DNA from: Favolaschia claudopus
Lineage: Eukaryota; Basidiomycota; Agaricomycetes; Agaricales; Mycenaceae
Assembly: GCA_037176885.1 (NCBI GenBank)
Contig: JAWWNJ010000043.1
Span: 620,001 to 684,000 of the forward strand
Direction: 5' to 3'
Length of the DNA stretch: 64,000 bases
Both the position numbers and the translations under genes were made by a program. The notes under the pieces are model-generated. The model had not been told where the DNA came from. It searched no databases and was given only the letters and a program-made list of their open reading frames with translations. This document shows positions 1 to 11,079 of this stretch, one piece after another. Numbering within the stretch: the stretch's first letter is position 1; each line of letters opens with the position of its first letter.

Positions 1-329
1 TGACCCCCGCACCCAAGAATCAAATCAACGACCTCGCAACGGGATTCTTGGCTCGTGGAGATCCAACGACGATCGGAAATTTTGCAAGACGATGACGATG
101 ACGATGAGGGAGAGTTGCATCCGAGTCCGAGCCGGCGGTAGAATGACGGGAATTTGCTGACGCGCAGACGGAACGTCGGAATCGGAATGCTGCGGCGCAG
201 TTGCGCGCTGTCAATCAAGGCAACTCCCATAGGATCAAAAACCGCGCCGTCGGCAGCTTGGAGTGTGGGAATCTCAAGTCCGAGATCAACGGGCCGTACG
301 GTTGACGAGTCAATGACGACAGAGGCCAT
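1..329 (-). CDS. 5' part of an unrecognised gene, running off the left edge
   Basis: The reading frame opens at an ATG at 329 and stays open for about 109 codons to the window edge, so only the N-terminus is visible. The protein starts MASVVIDSSTVRPVDLGLEI and later has a serine run (about residues 73-80). I see no known domain. The start context (AGACC-ATG-GCC) is a good eukaryotic one. A shorter, diverged copy of the same start region lies inverted near 3530, which supports this being a real gene start. An exon boundary could lie inside the frame and would be missed. Function unknown. Confidence 0.5.
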   Translation of the reverse strand, partial: MASVVIDSSTVRPVDLGLEIPTLQAADGAVFDPMGVALIDSAQLRRSIPIPTFRLRVSKFPSFYRRLGLGCNSPSSSSSSSCKISDRRWISTSQESRCEVVDLILGCGG

Positions 330-1544
330 GGTCTGTTTTAGGCAAGTGTTGATGCCATCTGCTCTGGGTGCAGGGGGGTCCTGGCACTCCGTGACAGAGT
401 ACACATATGAGCTGACTGTTACTCAAGCACCAGCAATTGCAATGAGTCGTTGAGGCTGACACTGGGAGGGTGCTGAAGTCACGATTAATCGTAGCGAGGA
501 GGGGGGAGGGGAGTCGAAGGCAGCCAGAGCAAAGCAAGGGCAAAGTTCAAAGTTCAATGGGAGTGGACTGTTTCTTAGTGGTAGATACCCAAGCATCGAG
601 TATAGAAGAGCAGGAGCATTGAGCAGGAGGGACTTCCTAATATGGGAATTTTCGACGTCCATCGCTATTTGATTCCATAACACGTGACTACGATCGTGAA
701 TTTTTGGTCGCGCGAGTACTCTGTAAGTAGCGAGTATCTACGCGTCGTGCTCTACTAAAGCGCGTGTAACCACATAACGTTGGTAGCTAGGGCAGTTTTT
801 TGCTTGTATTTCCTGCTGCTGAGTCCCTTGACCAAAATCTTGTATTACTCAAGATCGTCAGAATATAGCTGGTGGCGCATCAAAGAGGAGCATAGGAGGG
901 TTTAAAAGAGTATATGTTGTAGCTTCATATGTTTTGTGAACATTTATTCAACAGCCTAATGCCTACACAATGGCCAATCTGCAATTGTTGCTTATTACGG
1001 TTTTCAGCCCTGGGGTGCAGACTACTGATCCTGAGTATTCAAAGCTATGCTATTGGATGTACCTTTTAAGACTAAACTTAATTTATTTACTGCGCTCTAC
1101 TTTATTTGAACCCCCCATAATTTCTCTGGCCTCCCATTCTAATTCCTGAGTTAAAGTTGAGCATGCGGACAGATAATTGAATCGCATTCCGGGTTTATAG
1201 TATTCAAGACTTAAGTATTATATGAGGCAGAGATAGCCACTCCGTGTGCTTAGAGAAATCTACGGAACGCCCCATTAGTACTGTTCTTGCCAAATCACAT
1301 AACCACAAATAGAGAAAAAAGGTTTATTGCACCGATATCAGTGTCAAGAACTGGACTGTGAGGAGTTGAATAACAAGTGATTAATTGCTTACTTCCCTAC
1401 ACAGTTTTGTGAACTGTCCGGTTCGTTTTCGAGGCAAAGTGGGAGGTCAATATAAAAAATGAGAATAGACTATACAGCCAGACTGAACGCCTTTATCATA
1501 AATCTGGCTTGAGAAGGTCTTACATTTTGGTGTCAATTAATATC
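330..1544. other. intergenic, nothing recognised
   Basis: This is the upstream region of the left-edge gene and the downstream region of the cysteine-ribbon gene. It is AT-richer than its neighbours, with stops in all frames and no clear repeat or RNA gene. Promoter elements of the left-edge gene should lie at about 330-600, but none is distinctive. Confidence 0.5.
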
Positions 1545-3037
1545 CTATCTCAAACTAAAACATGTCTGTCCCTTCTTGTTGATGCTGCTGACGTAGCGCT
1601 TGAACATGGCGACATAGGTGGGAGGATTGCGCATAAAACGCGGTGGGGAAATGTCGGGAATCTGAGAAACTCGGCGAGGGATGTACGCGCTCTTTCGCAC
1701 TGATGGTTGTGAGAGGAGGACGACATCCTTCGAAGTCGCACTTGCAGGAGGCCGGCGGCTTGCAGCAGCGCGAGATGCAGGAATTGCCGAATCCATTGAC
1801 ATGAATTGACTGTCGGATTCCTAGAGAGAAAAAGAACGGTGAGAGGAGGAATGAAGAGGCCCGGGATGAGAATGAGCTTACAAGGTCGGACCCTTTCACT
1901 ACGAGACGAATGAAGACTTGTTTACTCTTGAATACCCCGTCCTGGATGTACCCTTGGTCCCTGAACAGCCGGAGGAAACCATGAGCTGTTCCCTCGGTGG
2001 TGTCCGAAGACGAGAGCAGCGCAAGATTTGCAGTCGTTATGGCGCCCAGAATGTAACCATGTTCCTTCACAAATATGAGTTACTACATGGCCAGACAAAG
2101 ACGAAACTAACCGATAGATTTTGGGTGAAGTAGGAAAACTGTCGGCATAATAACCTTGCACTTTGAGGACTATAGCCTCCATGACCATATCGATGGGTTC
2201 GCTGTCGTCAAACAATTGAACGAACTTGACATCAGGAATCTGTGAAGACCAAGGTGAGTTAGTCTCTTGTAAACAGACGCTACATACAAATGGTCCTCGT
2301 ACCTGCGGTGTATGTAAAGGTGAGTAGAGTTATGGATACAAAACAGAATCTTACCATTACGAGAGTAGTCCCTCCGCCTTTTCTGAGAACAGATTTGGAC
2401 AAGGTCACATTGAATTTGACCTTCCTGCCCTCCTCGCGTTTGTCCTTCATTTCTTGAACATACTGCTTGCTTTTCGCTGTCGAGCCAGTACCAATCCCGG
2501 ACATTCCTATCTTGGCTGCAGTGGCTTTGACTAGATTGGATTCTGCGCTCGCGGGATGCCTAAACGATGTTGAGAAACGTCTTGTTTGTATTCACGGACA
2601 AGATCCCATAATTCGGATGTAGAATCACTTGACTGTGACGAAATAATTTGGTCGGCTGCACCGGGAATTTGGGCAACGGCACTAGGGATTGAAGAAGCTG
2701 ACGCTGAGAATCGTCCGAGTAAGTAGCTATACACATACACAATTCTTGTCAGTACATACCGAATGCCTGACAACATTTGACCGAATGCCTGACAACATTT
2801 GTGACACAGCGGCGATTGAAGTTGGCCATATACCAGTGAGCAGCTTTGACACTGAGCTTTACTCTGTAGAAAATCTATCATTCAAGAGAGCAAGCATAGC
2901 AGGTAAAGTGTACATACCCGTATTACAGCCCTGTCCACATCCGAAGTGGCAGTTCCGAGCATCACACATTTTTTGCACGGCCCACCATCCGGTTCTAGGG
3001 CATAAAAGTCAATGCTACACTCAGAACAGACGGTCAT
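1545..3037 (-). CDS. cysteine-ribbon protein, possibly related to the N-terminal module of mushroom alpha-kinase proteins
   Basis: Eight exons give 367 aa: 2918-3037, 2760-2863, 2596-2681, 2355-2542, 2288-2302 (only 15 nt), 2108-2239, 1882-2064, 1545-1820. The intron ending exon 6 (donor at 2107) is the least certain. The N-terminus (MTVCSECSIDF...) has CxxC pairs CSEC, CKKC and CQSC followed by CHKCC, spaced like one or two zinc ribbons across residues 1-65. A lysine-rich middle (SGIGTGSTAKSKQYVQEM) is followed by a short beta-type segment (IPDVKFVQLFDDSE). This order recalls the region before the alpha-type kinase domain in Agaricomycete proteins. No kinase core is visible, so the protein would be a kinase-less relative. 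The family link is from memory and tentative; the gene model is more certain than the name. It is likely intracellular, as there is no signal peptide. Confidence 0.6.
2759..2802. repeat. 22 bp tandem duplication across a splice donor
   Basis: The 22 bp unit starting CCGAATGCCTGACAACAT occurs twice in a row (2759-2780, 2781-2802; 21 of 22 bases equal). It lies at the end of exon 2 of the cysteine-ribbon gene. The inner copy supplies the donor GTATGT, while the other copy reads GTCAAA at the same point. It therefore added about seven codons to the exon. Confidence 0.85.
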
Positions 3038-5825
3038 GGTCGCGCGAAGAAAATGCGCGTGGGAAATAGATAGACCATAGCCTCGCAGGAGACCATGACC
3101 TTCGGGTGTCTCGCTTGCGGCGGCGCGCATCAGCGTATAATTCACAGCTTGAAGATAATATCCGAGTATCTCATAGAAAGAGGGGAATATTAGGTTCACA
3201 GAGAATAATCTATGCTTTTGCTAATCGAGGCTAGCATACTTCTTGCTCTTCAAGATTCAAGTCAAGGTCGTGGCCGCCAGAAAAAGTCGTCGACTCGTTA
3301 CTTAGTTGTCGAGGACTCGGAGCAAGTACTTGTAGCATAAGAACAGATAGATTGCACTCCAGACTGAGATTAAGATTAGAATAAGGCCGGAATGGTGGAG
3401 CGACGCGAGAAGACGGCGAGCGGCTTAGCACAGAGGGACGTAACAGTGTTACACACCGTGACACGTCCGGTAAACGGTTGCCGGTCGGACCCCAACAGCA
3501 AATTTTGATCATCATTTCCTAAAACAGACCATGGCCCTCCTCGTCAACCGTAGGGCCGGTCAATTTTGGCTCCGCTTTCGTGGTTCCGGTCAATGGCGAT
3601 TGTTGAGTCGCCGGACATTTATTCGAGTTTATTTTTTGTTTCGCACGAAGGTTGGTGCCTGACCGTGTTGTCCCCAGCTACGACCGCGTACACTAAGCAC
3701 TTACCGCCGGTTACGGGCGGGCGGTGTGTTCTAGCGCGTTTTAATCGAGGAACCGAGGTGAATTGTCCGATCGACGCGTAGCGGACATTGCATCAAGATT
3801 GGAGATTCAAGAGACAAGGCTCGGAACTTACTTACTTACATCCAGAATCTTTGTCGGACCTTCAAGCGAGCCAAGTAACAGCAGGTAACAGCGCGTAGGG
3901 AGGCGTAGGTGATAGACAGGCGAGCCAGGGCGAGCCGCAATCGATAAGTACAGCATGACTTATATTGCGATTCACTCGTCCGTCGATTCGCAGCACGCGA
4001 TGCCATTCCGCGCAGTCCGACAGACGCGTAGCGAATACTGTGCTTCAAAAATACAAGGAGTGACTTGTGCATCCGCAAGAATCTGAATGATTGCTGGATA
4101 CCGCCAGATCTGTATCATTCGACGATTCGACAGACCTTCGACGACAGCTCGTCTTGGAATCGCAGCTCGCGATCGTCGAATCATTCATTTGCTCGCTCGT
4201 TCACTCGCAGTCTCACTCTGACGGCGCGTTCGGAGCGCAGGAACGACAGGCTGCAGCCTGTAAGTTACGTGCGTTTGTTTAATTGATTTTTTTTTGCATT
4301 GGCACTGACATATTACGGATTGCGCAGGCGACTCGAAGCCCGAAATCAGCGCCCCGGTGAATTAAGTACGCGCTCTTTTCGCTTCGCCGGTCTATAAGAT
4401 TCTCGAGATACGTATAAGTAAGTGTCTGGCCGAGGAACAATATCTTCAATGGAGGTGGAATGTTACTTAAACCCCCATGTTAGATCTGCTAGTGACTGAT
4501 CCCCAGCTCTCGGGGACTCTTTGGCAACTTGAACCCAATGTCAACTCTGGTCCTTAATTTCAATCCACTTGGATTTCCGCTTGGCTGTTGGCACGCTCGC
4601 CGCTATCCTTCTGGTTTTCTTGGTCTCGGTATGGGCCGATATCGAAATTTAAATGAGAATCTTCTCAGCTAGGCCTGAAGTCGACCGTAAATCAACTCAC
4701 CGGACAGATCTTGGGTTTCCCAATGGTATGGACGATAAGTAATCGTTCGATTTATGAGAACATTTCTGCCTGTCGAACGGTGTCTTACGGCGTTTGTCAG
4801 GCTCTGAAAAATCCTCCTAGTGCCGTTCCAGATAATCCGATTTTTCTTGCACCGTTCGCCGGCCAGGCGTTCGAACGACTCCAAGCCAAGCAACCTCTCG
4901 CAAACGAACCAGATCCGTAAAACAAAACATCCAGACTCTTCAGCTGACTCCAATCCATTCAAGTAGTTCATTCTTTCGAGAGAAGGTTCTGAACCGAAGC
5001 TCGGAGGACTCAACTCCAATGTCCATGAGTCTCTTTCAAATTTCCTGTCATAGGGGTGTCCTTCATTGAGAATGTTTACATTTTGATGGTAGGCCACAGC
5101 TCCTCCGCTATACAGTCATACAGATTCAGGTTATTTTAATGACTCCGCGAAGTCAACGCCTCGAGCTTTGTGGCGCAGGTACGTATGTACGCGGCGAACC
5201 TATCCCGCCATTGAACTCATTACTGAATGTCGAATGATTCAACTAGATTTATATTCTCTCAGCCTAAAATCGTGAAGTCAATGTGAAATTCATACTGTCC
5301 GCCAGACATACACTCACAAACAGAGTGATTTCAAGGACCGACATGACTTACCGGTTCTAATTTCTCCTGACTCGCTTGGTGCCATAAACCAGGTTCGATT
5401 CTTTTCAATTTTGTCTGTTCCATTTGCATACAGCTTCGTTGTTCAAATCTGCGTTATGGAGACCAGAAGCTGTCAGTTTCTGTAGAACGAGTCTCGTGCG
5501 CCTACCTGGAGCTGTTAGTGTGAGGGCAATCCTTCCTCACTCTTCCATTCGAAACGGTTGATTTCAACGAGATATTAATAGACTCAATGGATTCTTTCGT
5601 GCGTGGACAACGATGCTTCTACTTTCGCAGCCTCGATAAGACTTACAGCTCCCTTACGCAAAGTCATCTGAACGATGGTTGAATTCTCTAATTCGAGCAG
5701 TTCGAGTTGACTCAGACTTGAATTGATCAAGTGAATTAAAACCGTATGAGCCAAACTTCGCAGCGTTTTATTTTCCAAGCTCTCTAAATAGATTGCATCG
5801 TGGAGAACAACTATCATACAAAGCC
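3038..5825. other. long intergenic stretch without a supportable gene
   Basis: About 2.8 kb contain only short open frames with no recognisable domains. The longest is a 142-codon minus frame at 4669-5097, which I cannot assign. The only structured item is the inverted partial copy of the left-edge gene start near 3520. The region looks like decayed sequence. Confidence 0.4.
3505..3565 (+). repeat. inverted partial copy of the left-edge gene start
   Basis: CCTAAAACAGACCATGGCC (19 bases) is identical to the sequence around the start codon at 329 on the other strand. A second block, TCGTCAACCGTAsGGCC, matches with one difference after a gap of about 14 bases. The upstream CATCA and a downstream GGTCAATTTTGGCTCCG-like segment also resemble each other. 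The copied frame (ATG at 3531) closes after about 43 codons, so this is a relic of a duplicated gene start. Confidence 0.6.
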
Positions 5826-7972
5826 TCAAAACCGCAGTGGCTCAGATGCTGGCTTCTCGGGTATCATACCCTCCTCGAGCGTGTCGATGCGGGTTATTCC
5901 CGGAGCCGCCCGCGGCCGTCCGGTCATAGCACAGATTATCGACAAGTTCAAGAACCATTTCCAAGCACCGGGAGCCATGAGGATGACCTGCCAGAGTGGC
6001 GGGAGGATAACGAAGAGAGCCAAGATCTGCGTAGAAACGAATGAGTAGGAGGTTGTATTGCAGGAACCAACGAACCTGGCCGAAAGAGACGGCGAAGATA
6101 TTGTCTGGCGTTCCGAAGGTCTGCAGTTCGTTGAAGATGACCCAGTAGATCATGGGCACCAAGAACACGCCGCAGAAGTGGAAGAATGGGTATTGTTCCC
6201 CGATGACGTCCCTGAGACAGATTAGAACTTTATGGTTGTAGAAGAAAATATGACATACCACGTCACCCAGATCTTCCACCGGTTAGGCTGCATGCGGAAT
6301 TCCCTCGACAGCAAGACTTTTTGCTTGATGAGCGTGTAGATCAAAGTGCACACGATAATGATGAACGGAGCCAAGGCCAACAGCGCGTACACCACGAAAA
6401 TGCCGCTTGCTCCGCCGCTCTGCACGAAGAGGTTGATGACGAGCAGGACCCCGACGAGACCGGCGTAAGGAACGAAAAGCAGGTTCGCAAACACTGCCGC
6501 TGCTGAAGTGTAGGCGTCTTCACCTTCGCAGGGGTTGGGCGAGAAGTGTGAGGTGCTGGCGGCGCTGTTGTAGATGACGATGAAAAGCGAGAGTACGGCG
6601 TAGGCGATGACGAGGAGACGGGGAATGAGGTGCTCTCGTCGTCCAGACAGGATGTTGTCGAGCCGGTGTTTGCGGCCACAGAAGCCTAGGATCGCGTACA
6701 CTACCAGGGTGGAGGACTGGTAGGACAAATGTTAAATTACTGAAAGGTGTCCGAATGGAGAGGAGCATACCAGAGGAGACATGACCAGGAAGATAGTCAA
6801 TGACGAGTGGAAACGCGAGAGGCTACTGCTTCCGATGGCGATGAGACCGCTGATGAGGAGGGAGTATACGGTGAGGAGTTGCGTCCAGACTGCGGTGGCG
6901 GATTCAGCTGGCGAGAACATGATGATGATTCCGAGGAGTAGATTCGCTAGGTACGCTGATAGGGAGGAGTAAATGAATGATGATTTCAAAGTAAAGAAAT
7001 TTTTTTGAGACGCACCAGCGACTCGAACCAAGAGTCCCGCAACATCTCCGTTAGGGCAGCGGATCCAGTTGATACCTCCTATAATACACTGCTTACTGGA
7101 AAGATTAGAGAATTAAGGTAAGATTGTGTCCATGGCAAGAGAACTACTGCACGACGTACGCGGTAATGGTGTCAGGCTAGAAAAGAGAATTCATGAGGCG
7201 TTGATTCAGAGTGCGAACATATTCAAAATACGTACGTTGATGCACACCGCAGTAATGAAGTTCGGGAAGCTCTCATCAAAAATGGAGAACGGCGTTTCGA
7301 TCTGCAACGTGGTCACCGCAGAACTCGCTGTAAGAGTCTTGGCCAAGTCGATGTCGTCGACATCGATGTTCCGGATGGATGCGCCAGCCTTGATGCACAG
7401 AGACCGGAATGCTGTATATGTCACGTCAGACACCTTCGGAATATTGAAGGGAATATAATACTGACTGGTGAACGTGTCCTTCGTCTCGGCCGCATCCCGC
7501 GCGAGTTCGGCTTCGCTATCCGAATATGAAAGCCGGCAACGCGAGCATTTCTCTTGAGCAGTTGAGAACGTGTTGATGCATCCACAAGGGACTGGGTTCT
7601 TGTCAGCTTGACCGTTGGGGCATGCCTGTAATGCGGATGCGTGCGTGGTTGGATATTCAGATTTCAACGAAGCTCACGGTTTCAAGGACTGTCGCAGCTC
7701 GGTCGCAGAGCGCAGCGCAGGGATCATCCTTCTTAGACGAGGAGCTCGAAGTCGTCGCGTTCCGGCTGGAGGTGCTCGAGGTCGTTGAGTTCCGGCTGGA
7801 GGTGCTTGTGCTGGAAGTTTGACGGGGGACAGATCGCGCGGAAACTGAATCCCATCGTGATCATGAGCAAATCGCCAGTTTGCGGATGGCAATGATAGGC
7901 CAAGTACTCACCGCTAAATGTCAAAAGGGCAAAAAGAACGAGTAGAGCAGAGGAGAAGCTTGGCTTGACCAT
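5826..7972 (-). CDS. secreted-ectodomain, 7-8 TM membrane protein of unknown family
   Basis: Nine exons give 564 aa: 7912-7972, 7678-7844, 7236-7625, 7160-7176, 7016-7095, 6771-6955, 6259-6716, 6076-6211, 5826-6026. All introns are GT-AG with consistent phase. A signal peptide (MVKPSFSSALLVLFALLTFS) leads into a Ser/Thr-rich linker made from a roughly 33 bp internal repeat (TSSRNSTTSS units). Next comes an ectodomain with many cysteines (DPCAALC, ACPNG, PCGC, CSRC). From about residue 240 there are seven or eight hydrophobic helices (for example LANLLLGIIIMF, LLTVYSLLISGLIAIG, LLVIAYAVLSLFIVIY, FFHFCGVFLVPMIYWVIF, ILALFVILPPLWQVILM), then a short cytoplasmic tail. The topology suggests a receptor-like surface protein: N-terminus outside and a 7TM core if one helix is not counted. 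I recognise no named GPCR motif, so ligand and pathway are unknown. Confidence 0.8.
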
Positions 7973-8110
7973 CTTGACCAGAGTAGAAAAAAGAAACCAA
8001 GGAAAGAAACGGAAGCTTCAGAAAAACGGCCTGCCTTGCAGGGAGAGAAAAAGAGCGCCTTCAAGGAGGGAAACGAACACCAAGGGAACAAGGGAAAGAC
8101 TTGCTCGCTG

Positions 8111-8119
8111 CTTTATATA
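8111..8119 (-). promoter_or_regulatory. TATA-like box of the membrane-protein gene
   Basis: The reverse strand reads TATATAAAG about 140 bases before the ATG at 7972. Distance and sequence fit a core promoter with a leader of about 100 nt. There is no transcript evidence. Confidence 0.4.
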
Positions 8120-9471
8120 GCAATGGCATGTCGATGAAGAATGATTTTGATGAGCGCCCGTAGCGCGAATCATCGTACGCGCTGTTTCGGAGCAGTTCCT
8201 CCGTTATCTGTGGGAGCATGCTGGGAGCACGCGATTTTTGAGTCATAATAAAATGTTCAACGAATCGCGATGCTCTGAAAGATATGTTGAAGGAAAGCAG
8301 CCGACGATTGACGTGCAGGAGTGCGAAGAGCTTTGAGAGGCTTTCCTTTCTGGCGTGAGTGCAGGGTCTTTGGAGGGCGTTGTGCCCATGTTTTTTTTGA
8401 CTCCTGACGGTGGACATGTCGAAAATTGTTGATCGATCGGCAGTCGTGGTTGCATCAAAGATTTTCCATCAAAATTCTGACGTTGTGCCAAGCTTTCTGG
8501 GGCAGTTGAAAAAGAGAAACGGCGATTGAGTCTGATTGAGTCTTGAAAGCTTGAACACCCTTGCTGTATATCGAAAAATCAAGTCGGTCCTTGTTGGGCG
8601 ACTCGGGGAGCATCGTAAAGGCAAAACGGGAACGCACCGTGAGGGGAAACTGATTTCCTGGGAGCTAATCCCCAAAACAGCGCCCATATTAGTTTTCGCG
8701 TAAAAGCACGCGCGTTTTTAGGTAAATGTCCATTATCTCGACGCCTTTGAATTTTTCTATGCGGCGATCTAGCCCGGGACTGGGACTAACGGTCTGAGTC
8801 TTCTAACTGAACGTGTTGGGATTCCGGTTCAGGGTTTTTTACCCTGTTGGAATCGCAAAATCAGTCACCAATGCGTAGCAAAGACGGATTCTGACCAATT
8901 CCCCATCCACGAATGACGAAAAAGGCTTACATGGTGCGGTTCGGCGCGGAATTTGAACTGTGCGAAGAATTGTGGGATTATTCAAGAACGATGACACGAA
9001 TTGCCGACATGATGATGGGCGCCTAGTACAAGCTAGTACAACTTGAAGTCGGCCGCCGATGGGACAACTGAAAGAAAAATCAGGAAATGTAGAGGCGGAG
9101 ACGAGTGAATAATAGAAGATGGGATATGGAGAGTACATATCATTGACCGGGAATTGAGAAGTGATCGGGAGGGTGGGCGTTGATCAACGGAAGTGTACAA
9201 TATTGAGCGTACCTGATTGGCTTTGCGAACGTTGATAGCGACTCGGAGGGTTCTGAACAGCTTGATTTGTTTGCGCCTTTTCGTTTCGATATACTGTATG
9301 TCAATGTCAGACGGTTAAATTACGGGTATTGCATTTTCTTACCTGCAGAGTTCGTATCGAAGTTGTTTGACCGGAAATTGAGGGAATCGATGTTGGTGCA
9401 TACGGTATTATCGAGCAGGTTGCATAGGTGATTGATGCTTGAATATATTATGGTTGGACGGGTAGGAATGG

Positions 9472-10320
9472 AGTTGCTTGATGAGAGTCGCTAGGGGAGT
9501 GGTCTCGGCGGAGAATTGGAGAAGGATGTATATTGTATGATATATGTTGTTGTATGCCGATGAGGAAAGTGGGTGTGTCGACTGGTTGGTTGCTGGGACG
9601 AGTCAGCGTATACTGTAACTGTTGAATGTACGGTAGGTGAACGGATTACCAACCCAACCTACCTATCCATGATCATGATCACGGACGTCGATCTTCAATA
9701 GTTGCTTGAGATGTTAGAAAGGAGGATGAATTGAGTGGTTGGGTTTGGTGAATTGCGTGGTGTGGTTCTGTGTGATTTGAATGAGCTCAATGGGACGTAG
9801 AGACAAGACCCGAGGTTGTGGCTGGAAGTGGTTCAAGGGAATTCATCGTCAGTGATCGAATAGGTAAATCAATCGGAAAAGGGCCTGTTATCGAGTAGCT
9901 GTGGCGGCGAGGCAATTGAAGATGATGCGAATAGGTATGGAGGTATGCATTGGGAGGTCTGGTCGTGGTTCGGCTTGGTCTGATAGTGTTTGATGGATGA
10001 TGTTGCAACTTCCTTCGTCGCTAGTTGCTGGAACGGATGTACAATATTCGAGCGAAAAGAATATGCATAGTCGGTTAGGCAGCGGGAAACGGGAGTACGG
10101 TGATAGGATCTCGGAGTGCAGACAAGGGATGGCTGTCGTGTTGTTGACCAGAAACTTTAACAAGTACAATGATTGATCACGGAGTCATGTGAGGAGAGTG
10201 AAGGCGGGAGGGCAGTTGCTTGATGAAAGTCGCCAAAGCGAAGAAGATGTATAATATATAATGTTCGGCCAAGGAGGAGGAAGTGGGGTAGGATACTGTA
10301 AACGGGAAGGAATGGAGACT
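9472..10320. repeat. diverged direct repeat pair
   Basis: GTTGCTTGATGAGAGTCGCT at about 9474 matches GTTGCTTGATGAAAGTCGCC at about 10217 (18 of 20). Both are followed by a GAAGGATGTATA-like block, a GAGGAAGTGGG block and a ATACTGTAA block in the same order. It is an old duplication or the ends of a decayed element; it is too diverged to classify. Confidence 0.45.
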
Positions 10321-11079
10321 GATTAGCCAAATAGGACGTCGATCCTGTAGAAGCGATGGGTCGTACAGAAATCGTGTCAGATGAACCGAAGTGGGGGATA
10401 ATTCGAAGCGTAGCTCGCTGAGTGAATTATTGACTGGAGAGAACAGGCTCGCGAGCAAGCGGTCCGGAGGCAGTTAACGTTGAAAATGGTAAAGTCGCCC
10501 TAGGCAAGCGACTCGAATGATATCTGCCACTTGCTGGCACAGTGCGAGTTGCAGAAGTGGCTAGATATTCAAGCCCAGAGAGGTACCTGCCAGTAGAATG
10601 AGTCCAAGCCTGAGTACACTGCTGGAGTTTCATTATTGAAGAGGTGAACATGGCTTCGGGATAAAACGATGCGAGTTGAATTTGAAAGAGAACCGCTAGG
10701 CCAGACACGATGCAGACAGCGAGGGCTGGTTTGTGAGCTGGTTCATCGCACGATTCTGAGGCACGAATGCACAGCAAACAGCAATTCGAGATTCTGCGAA
10801 GTTCGAACAACAGGGTCAGTCTAGAAGACAGTGCCAGTGTGTCGAGAACGAAGGATCAGAAGAACCCGAAGTTTTTCGGTCGTAGTCGAGGCGAGGCTGT
10901 TGCCCGCCATGGCGGTTGCAGGTCAAAGCTGTTCAACTTCAACATCAAAGCCCCAGCCAAACAACCACACATCCACCTCCTCCTAGGACCTCCTGCCACC
11001 CTGTACTACCACCGACCCCCCAACCACCCGCGCCTCGCCATTAGCTCCACCAGTCCCAGTTCCGCGCAAAAAAAACATA

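Larger units (their letters stand above)
7973..11079. other. 3.1 kb spacer with degenerate repeats
   Basis: The spacer lies between two divergent genes, with promoters expected at both ends. Short minus-strand frames (for example 10427-10810) show no domain. A diverged direct repeat links about 9472-9620 with about 10215-10320. The 160 bases before 11080 are C-rich and likely the leader of the coiled-coil gene. Confidence 0.4.

Noticed and set aside
2500..2600. apparent frameshift in the Cys-ribbon gene
   Set aside because: A 53 nt GT-AG intron (2543-2595) restores the frame exactly.
4669..5097. 142-codon minus-strand open frame
   Set aside because: No domain, no paralogue, no splice context; kept only as a note.
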